Source of the DNA: Pleurodeles waltl
Taxonomy: Eukaryota; Chordata; Amphibia; Caudata; Salamandridae
DNA: 64,000 nucleotides
Assembly: GCF_031143425.1 (NCBI RefSeq)
Contig: NC_090451.1
Span: forward strand, 350,928,339-350,992,338
Direction of reading: 5' to 3'
The notes beneath the pieces are model-generated. The model was not told where the DNA came from, did not search any database, and saw only the letters and a program-made list of their open reading frames with translations. This document shows, piece after piece, positions 57,641-64,000 of the stretch (position 1 is the first letter of the stretch; every line of letters begins with the position of its first letter). The position numbers and the translations under genes are program-made.

Positions 57641-58652
57641 ATAACGCCTTCAAAAGTACTGTGTTTAATAGCAGCTGAGAAATTCTTTGATCTTATTCGT
57701 AAAAAAATTCATATCACCAAGTGGCAAGAGTGGTTACAACAAGACACCAAAAGGTCAATTCAACAAGGTTTACCACTACATGAATCTCGAGTTTTCCTGC
57801 CTACTGAGGAGTTAAGAGAAACAGCTTTTCATTGGTTACATAGTCACCCTCTGGCAGGTCATCCAGGTCCTCAAAAAACAATAGAACTCATGAAGATTTT
57901 TGGTGGCCTACATTCGTCCATGATCTTAAGCAAATGTTACAATCCTTTGAGGTATGTGCAAGATGCAAAAGCGAACATAGCAAACCTAAAGGTCTACTAA
58001 TACCTCTACCTGTTCCCAATCATCCATGAGAACATATTTCAATCGACTTCCTTGCTGGCCTTCCGCAAATAAAACAATTTAAAACCATTTTAGTGATAGT
58101 GGACATCCTTACTAAATATGCTCATTTCATCGCTTGTAAAGGGCTCCCAACCTCTGACACCTTAGCAACTATTATCCTAGAAAACATTGCTTGTCTTCAT
58201 GGACTTCCAAGATTCATCCTCTCTGACAGAGAACCACAATTTTCGGCACGCTTTTGGCAACAATAGTGCAAGGCTTTACGAATTGATTCAACCTTGTCTA
58301 CTAGTTCTAGTTATCATCCACAAACAGATGGTCAAACAGAGAGACTAAATCAAACCCTGAAACAATACTTATGGTGTTATGCAACAAAACCTCCAAAAAC
58401 CTGGTTGGAGCTTTTGTGGCTAACTGAACTGGAATATAATAACTCTCATCATTCCTCGATAAACTCAACAACTTTCTAAGGGTTATATGGTCGTCATCCA
58501 CATATTTTGCCAGTCACATTACCGGCTTCCACACAAACCACTCCGGCAGTTATGGACATGCTAACATACATGAAGAAGGTGCATTCACAACTACAAACAA
58601 ATCTCCATGAATCTAAGAAAAAATATACAATACAATACGACAAGAAACAAAT
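57641..58652 (+). pseudogene. Integrase of the nested element, truncated
   Basis: After RNase H comes the His pair of the zinc-binding domain (FHWLHSHPLAGHPGPQKTIELM). A frameshift near 57940 follows, and the Cys pair is in another frame (FEVCARCKSEH). The catalytic core shows all three acidic positions: ISIDFLAGLP (about 58035), ILSDREPQF (about 58220) and HPQTDGQTERLNQTLKQYL (about 58310-58370). One stop interrupts the core near 58264 and another follows at about 58478. The C-terminal domain begins (LYGRHPHILPV) but is cut off at about 58652, so any chromodomain and the 3' LTR are absent. Confidence 0.88.
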
Positions 58653-58654
58653 CA

Positions 58655-58960
58655 TTGCCTAGTAAGCAATCTACAGGTAATTCAGTGGCTACCACAACTT
58701 TCTTTGGAGCAGTAGCCCCCACTCCCCCCCCCAGTTTAGATTCACAACAGCCATGGGGTGGCTAAGTGTGTTATTGTGAGCATCAGTCACTTGGTACTGC
58801 TGACCAGGTAGGTGTTGATCAGGGTGAACCAGTTTCTCTATAACCATAGTTACACTGGCTTCTGTGTCCCTGTAGGCCTCAACCTCAACACCATTAACTA
58901 GGGGAAGTTGCTTGTACTTACCCATATTAAGGGGCAAGCAACCAAGGTGGCAAAGTCAAT
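58655..58960 (-). pseudogene. Protease of the Gmr1-like provirus, truncated
   Basis: On the minus strand LPLVNGVEVEAYRDTEASVTMV (about 58910-58845) holds the aspartic protease active site. The catalytic Asp-Thr is present but the following Gly of the usual D-T-G is Glu, which should inactivate it. The sequence continues (ending with ELPVDCLLGND in another frame at about 58680-58655) until the nested element begins. A C run (58726-58734) marks one frame change. Confidence 0.8.
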
Positions 58961-59154
58961 GCCACCATCAGAGACTAAAACAGCCTCTGTGGTCTCCCTA
59001 ACAAGACCAACCCCAACTACACTGCCAATGGTGAGCCCAGCTACACCCTTGGATTGGCTATTTGTAGTAGACTTCCCACCACCATTGCTATTACTAGGGG
59101 CACTAGAGATTACAGTTGGGGTTGTGGTAGTGGGAGCCTTGGTGTTTTTCTTTG

Positions 59155-60500
59155 GACAAGTGGCATCACTTGCCCAATGGCCTTTTACTTTACATAAATA
59201 ACACCATGGCTTTTTCTGATTGTGAGAAGAGGATTTGGACCCACCACCCCAGAGGATTTTTGTGGGCCTGATGAAGACTTAGAATGTTTTTTATCTTTGT
59301 CCCACCCTTGTCAGAAGACTTACCATCCTTCTTCTTGACATCCTTGTCACCCCCTGTATGAACTTTTGTGTTCACTCTTGTTCTGACCCATTTGTATGCC
59401 ATCTTTCCCAATTCTGGGGGAGAGGTCAGATCTGAGTCTACCAAGTACTGGTGCAACAAATCAGACACACAATTGTTTGAAATATGCTCTCTCAGCATTA
59501 GATTATACAGGCTTTCATAGTCAGTCACCTTACTGCCATGTAACCAACCCTCTAAGGCCTTCACTGAACAGTCTACAAAGTCTGTCCAGTCTTGAGAGGA
59601 CTCGTTTCTGGTGTCTCTGAACTTAATCCTGTATTGTTCAGTGGTTAAGCCAAATCCATCCAAGAGTGCATCTTTCAAAACTTTGTAGTTATTACCATCA
59701 CTTTCTTTGACAGTAAGGAGCCTATCCCTACCCATACCAGTGAAAGATAGCCACAAGATAGCTGCCCACTTCCTTTGAGGGACCCATTGTACCATACAGG
59801 CCCTCACAAGTGTAGCAAACCACTTGTTAATGTCATCCCCTTCCTTGTAAGGGGGGACTATCTTATGCAGGTTCCTGGAATCTTGCTCTCTAACAGGATT
59901 GCTATCAAAAATACTGTTGCTGCCACCATGGGGAACTAACCCCAACCTCTGCCTTTCCCTTTCCACATTCAGAGGTTCCCTGTCTAAGGCCAGCTGCTGC
60001 TGTTTAAGCTTCAGCCTGGCCCCTTCCAACCTCAGCTTTCTGAGTTCCCTTTCCATTAAGTTAACCTCAGGGTGGGAGTCTTGGGAATTGTGAGACACAG
60101 AAGAAATATGGGAATTGGCAGAGTTAGACCTGTCCCTAACTTGCTTGACTCTAGTAACCTGGCCTTTAGGAGTGAAAGGTGCCCTACTAGTGTGTGACCC
60201 CCTCCTACTACCAGTTTCACTAGATGGCCTGTTAGCTGTCAGGTCCTTGGAAGAACCCACCCCAGCATCCTCAGGGGACTCCTCTGAGTCTGGCTGGGTT
60301 CCCCCCTCCTCTACCTCCTGATTCCGGGATGGGCCAGACTGGTTCTGGTCCTTTTCTAGGAGAAGGCTAAGGAGAAGATCTTTTGTAGGATTCTTACCAA
60401 TACTTAAACCTCTTTCAATGCAGAGACCCCTCAAACTTTTAAAGTTTAAACTACCATAGGTTGCCTGGACAACTGTGGGAGTAAGTTCTACTGTAGACAT
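59155..60500 (-). pseudogene. gag of the Gmr1-like provirus with SCAN-like capsid
   Basis: The start at 60500 opens 436 codons. Residues about 18-50 (FKSLRGLCIERGLSIGKNPTKDLLLSLL) look like a SAP-type helical motif. About 60-140 are Ser/Glu-rich, and about 148-190 form a charged coiled coil (RELRKLRLEGARLKLKQQQLAL). Residues about 215-285 contain PPYKEGDDINKWFATLVRACMVQW. Residues about 287-371 (YRIKFRDTRN...YESLYNLMLREHISNNCVSDLLHQYL...PPELGKMAYKWV) resemble the SCAN domain, which is known to derive from the capsid of Gmr1-like elements. A frameshift near 59235 puts the zinc knuckle WCYLCKVKGHWASDATC (CX2CX4HX6C) in another frame. One break apart, this is the best preserved gene of the provirus. 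Confidence 0.9.
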
Positions 60501-60736
60501 GATAGTTAGAAAGGGTTTAAGACAGAGAGAAAAAAAGTTTAGGAACTTTTAGAGAAAAGTGAAAACGTTTTTAAAACTTTTCAAAACTTTTGAAAACTTT
60601 TCTAAAACTTTTTAGAAAGTTTAAAGAAAGAAAGTTAAACTGTTTAGGTTAACTGTGTATATTCTGAAGTATTTGGTATATGTTTTTCTTATGAAAAGAA
60701 CCAATGATAAAAGTCGTCAAGCAGTTACAAGTACTT

Positions 60737-60753
60737 ATCCCACCACTGCACCA
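60737..60753 (-). promoter_or_regulatory. Candidate primer-binding site (tRNA-Leu-like)
   Basis: Four bases inside the 5' LTR, the minus strand begins TGGTGCAGTGGTGGGAT. Its complement, ATCCCACCACTGCACCA, resembles the 3' end of vertebrate tRNA-Leu(AAG) as I remember it, with one mismatch and one missing base. Position just inside the 5' LTR fits minus-strand DNA priming. Confidence 0.55.
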
Positions 60754-60757
60754 CGAA

Positions 60758-63647
60758 TGTAGGAGGCTGGCCTGGCTTATAGTGGGTACCAGATGGTAAT
60801 TACACCTCGTGCCAGGTCCAGTTATCCCTTATTAGTGGATTGGTAGTGTTCTAGCAGCTTAGGCTGATAGAGGTAGCTATAGCAGAGCAGCTTAGGCTGA
60901 ACTAGGAGACATGCAAAGCTCCTACTATACCACTTATATCATATAGCACTATATCACAAGAAACACAATACTCAGAGTTACTAAAAATAAAGGTACTTTA
61001 TTTTAGTGACAAAATGCCAAAAGTATTTTAGAGTATATACTCCCTTAGGAGGTAAGTAAAATACACAAAATGTACACACAAACCAAAATCAGGTACATAA
61101 ACAGTTAGAAAAGTAGTGCAAACACTGTAGAACACAATAGAATGCAATAGGAGACAATAGGCCTAGGGGCAACACAAACCATATACTCCACAAGAGGATT
61201 GCAGCCCACAAATGGACCCCAGGCCTAGTGTAGTGTGTAGAGAGTCGCTGGGAGTGTGAGAAAACACTAAGGGTGTTCAAGATACCCCACCCCAAGACCC
61301 TGAAAAGTAGGAGTAAGGTTACCCTACTGCCCCAGAAAGACAGTAAAGTCGAGATAGGGGATTCTGCAAAGGCAACGACAGACTGCAAAGCACTGAAGAT
61401 GGATTCCTTGACCTGAGGACCTGTAAAGGAAGGGGACCAGGTTCAAGAGTCACGCAAGTGTCCGGGGGGGGCAGGAGCCCACTAAACCCCAGATGAAGGT
61501 GCAAAAGGGCTGCCTCCAGGTGGAAGAAGCCAAAGATTCTGCAACAGAAGGTGCCAGGAACTTCTCCTTTGGTCAGAAGATGTGCCACCGCGTGCTGGAG
61601 GATGCAGGTTTGTTTCCACGCAGAAAGACCGCAAACAAGCCTTGCTAGCTGCAAGAGTCGTGGTGGAAGATAATGGGTGCTGTCTGGGCCCAGGAAGGAC
61701 CAGGAGGTCGCCCCTTGGAGGAGGATACAGAGGGGGTGCTCAGCAACAGAGGGAGCCCACGCAGAAGCAGGCTGCACCCGCAGAAGCACTTGAACAGGCA
61801 TTCAAGAAATATGAGCACGGCGGTCGTCTCAACACAACAAAAGAGGGTCCCACGAAGTGGGTGGTCAACTCAGCGAGTTGAGCAATGCAGGACGGAGTGC
61901 TGGGGACCTGGGCTGTGCTGTGCACAAAGGAATCCTTGCAAAAGTGCACAGAAGCCCTAGCAGCTGCAGATCATGCAGTACACAGGATTACTATCTGGTG
62001 TGGGGAGGCAAGGACTTACCTCCACCAAATTTGGACAGAAGGACCACTGGACTGTCGGGGGTCACTTGGATCCAGCTCCTGTGTTCCAGGGACCACGCTC
62101 GTCAAGATGAGAGGGGACCCAGAGGACCGGTGATGCAGAAGTTTGGTGCCTGCGTTAGCAGGTGGAAGATTCCGTCGACCCACTGGAGATTTCTTCTTGG
62201 CTACCAGTGCAGGGTGAAGGCAGACAGTCCTCAGAGCATGCACCACCAGAAAACAGTCAGAAAGCCAGCAGGATTAGGCGCTACAATGTTGCTGGTAGTC
62301 GTCTTGCTACCTTGTTGCAGTTTTGCAGGCGTCCTGGAGCAGTCAGCGGTCGATCCTTGGCAGAAGTCGAAGAGAAAGATGCAGAAGAGCTCTGGTGAGC
62401 TCTTGCATTCGTTATCGGAAGAGAAACCCACAGGAGAGACCCCAAATAGCCCTCAGAGGAAGATTGGCTGCCTAACCAGGTAAGAGCCTATCAGGAAGGG
62501 TCTCTGATGTCACCTGCTGGCACTGGCCACTCAGAGGTCTCCATTGTGCCCTCACACCTCTGCATTCAAGATGGCAGAGGTCTGGGACACACTGGAGGAG
62601 CTCTGGGCACCACCCCTGGGGTGGTGATGGACAGGGGAGTGGTCACTCCCCTTTCCTTTGTCCAGTTTCGCGCCAGAGCAGGGGCTGGGGCCTTCAGAGC
62701 ATTTCCAGAGGCTGGGGAGGCTACTCCTCCCCAGCCCTTAACACCTACTGTAACACCCTCAGAGGAAATACTTTGTTCTGCCTTCCTGGGACTGGGCTGC
62801 CCAGACCTCAGGAGGGCAGAAACCTGTCTGAGGGTTGGCAGCAGCGATAGCTGCAGAGAAAACCCCAGAGAGCTAGTTTGGCTGTACCCGGGATCCATGC
62901 TGGAGCCCCGGGGATGCATGGGATTGGCACCCTAATACCAGATCTGGCTTGGGGGACAATTCCATGATCTTAGACATGTTACATGCCCATGTTCGGAGTT
63001 ACCATTGTGAAGCTACATATAGGTATTGACCTATATGTAGTGCATGTGTGTAATGGTGTCCCCGCACTCAAAAAGTCCTGGGAAATTGCCCTGAACAATG
63101 TGGGGGCACCTTGGCTAGTACCAGGGTGCCTTCACACTTAGTAACTTTGCACCTAACCTTCACCAAGTGAGGGTTAGACATATAGGTGACTTATAAGTTA
63201 CTTAAGTGCAGTGTAAAGTGGCTGTTAAATAACGTGGACGTTATTTCATTCAGGCTGCAGTGGCAGTCCTGTGTAAGAATTGTCTGAGCTCTCTATGGGT
63301 GGCAAAAGAAATGCTGCAGCCCATATATCCTGGAACCCCAATACCCTGGGTACCTAGGTACCGAGTACTAGGGAATTATAAGGGTGTTCCAGTGTGCCAA
63401 TTAGAATTGATGAAAATGGTCACTAGCCTGCAGTGACAATTTTAAAAGCAGAGAGAGCATAAACACTGAGGTTCTAGTTAGCAGAGCCTCAGTGATACAG
63501 TTAGGCGCCACACAGGGAACACATATAGGCCACAAACTATGAGCACTGGGGTCCTGGCTAGCAGGATCCCAGTAACAAAGGCAAAAACAAACTGACACAT
63601 AAGTAAAAATGGGGGTAATATGCCAGGCAAGATGGTACTTTCCTACA
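60758..63647 (-). repeat. 5' LTR of the Gmr1-like provirus (2890 bp)
   Basis: Runs from TGTAGGAGGCTGGCC to GTACTTTCCTACA and is followed by the GTCAT duplication. It aligns along almost all its length with the left LTR at 48-51 kb, with many point differences and some indels (for example near 62680-62700 and 63325). A 208-codon plus-strand frame (61857-62483) lies antisense in it and is broken in the other LTR, so it is not a gene. Confidence 0.93.
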
Positions 63648-63652
63648 GTCAT

Positions 63653-64000
63653 CCATGTCCTACAAGGATTGAGAGGACTTAGTTGCAGGGGCCTGTCAGA
63701 CCAACTTAAAAAATGTCTGTAATTCTATCAGGCAGTTAAAAGGCCTGTCTTACTGCTATAATCTGTTTTTGTCATTATTGTCAGCCCCTCTCAAACCGAT
63801 GAGCTATTGATGGTCATGCTTAGATAAATAGGGTGTACATGGTGTATCTCTCCAGAAAACAAGGTCTTGTTCTGGGTCGTATTCTGTGGCATAATAGCCT
63901 GCAGTGAATAGGCATAGTTGTTGTGTGTGCTAAGGCCAAAAGCCAATATAGCCAACTTTTTCTATTGGTAACTTGACTGGGGTGACATATCAGCTGGTAA
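63653..64000. other. Right flank of the provirus, no gene recognised
   Basis: Continues the sequence interrupted at 48162. No coding region or named repeat was recognised. Confidence 0.4.

Larger units (their letters stand above)
53232..58652 (+). mobile_element. Nested chromovirus-like Ty3/Gypsy element, 3' end missing
   Basis: Starting at TGTCAGGATCAAGGC (53232) a plus-strand element interrupts the minus-strand provirus. It has an LTR/leader region, gag with zinc knuckle, protease, reverse transcriptase, RNase H and integrase in the ordinary Ty3/Gypsy order. It stops at about 58652 inside or just after integrase, where provirus protease sequence resumes. There is no 3' LTR, so a deletion removed its end and the neighbouring part of the provirus (end of protease and the beginning of integrase). 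Sequence motifs suggest the chromovirus (Sushi-like) branch. Many stops and frameshifts show it is dead. Confidence 0.85.
48163..63647 (-). mobile_element. Gmr1-like Ty3/Gypsy provirus with nested insertion, TSD GTCAT
   Basis: GTCAT at 48158-48162 and 63648-63652 is the target-site duplication of one provirus whose LTRs start TGTAGGAGGCTGGCC on the plus strand. On the minus strand the order is LTR, primer site, gag, protease, [plus-strand insertion], integrase, reverse transcriptase, RNase H, LTR. Integrase before reverse transcriptase is the arrangement described for Gmr1-like Ty3/Gypsy elements of deuterostomes. It differs from ordinary Ty3/Gypsy, where integrase is last. All genes are broken, and the two LTRs have diverged, so the copy is old and dead. 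Confidence 0.9.

Noticed and set aside
61857..62483. 208-codon frame inside the right LTR
   Set aside because: It is antisense to the provirus, and the corresponding frame in the left LTR (about 49234-49900) is broken into pieces.

Overview
The window looks like intergenic DNA from a giant amphibian genome, most likely a salamandrid newt such as Pleurodeles. That is an inference from content: GC-rich hairpin-built Harbinger-type MITEs, very long (2.4-2.9 kb) LTRs, a Gmr1-like Ty3/Gypsy element, a CR1/L2-type LINE with a (GATT)n tail and a large piggyBac element. I found no host protein-coding gene, tRNA, rRNA or CRISPR array. Every supportable coding region belongs to a transposable element, and every one is broken. 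Most other open frames are chance frames in repeats.

Layout. 1-2550: GT-rich sequence with one possible Harbinger Myb-like exon. 2551-4974: solo LTR bounded by a GATGG target-site duplication (TSD). 5-9 kb: unique-looking DNA with old tRNA-derived SINE-like fragments. 9.3-12.45 kb: remains of a Harbinger element (Myb-like last exon, poly(A) signal, opposite-strand promoter, terminal repeat). 12.62-13.12 kb: 3' end of a LINE on the minus strand. 14.7-15.63 kb: hairpin-rich DNA holding a 630-bp MITE flanked by TAA. 16-18 kb: a diverged duplicated block and an AAAG microsatellite. 19.14-19.69 kb: another MITE. 20.65-25.61 kb: nine nearly identical ~520-bp GC-rich units running straight into the 3' end of the same LINE family, bounded by an 8-bp direct repeat. 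25.6-32.1 kb: AT-rich DNA with a MITE end and a hAT-like candidate. 32.1-38.9 kb: complete-ended piggyBac element in TTAA. 39.2-39.7 kb: hairpin cluster. 41.26-43.80 kb: solo LTR in a TGGCC TSD. 44.26-44.83 kb: second hairpin MITE. 45.0-46.08 kb: non-LTR reverse transcriptase fragment. 46.08-47.64 kb: exact 122-bp tandem repeats with a TATA-bearing spacer, duplicated. 48.16-63.65 kb: Gmr1-like provirus on the minus strand in a GTCAT TSD, interrupted by a plus-strand chromovirus-like Gypsy element.

Two structures stand out. The first is the 520-bp monomer array joined to a LINE 3' end. It looks like one retrotransposon insertion with a tandem promoter-like 5' region and almost all of its ORFs missing, or a composite non-autonomous family. 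The second is the Gmr1-like provirus, whose domain order is gag-PR-IN-RT-RNase H (integrase before reverse transcriptase) and whose capsid region resembles the SCAN domain of vertebrate zinc-finger proteins. Elements nested in elements, solo LTRs and satellite-like arrays together show repeated waves of insertion and local amplification.
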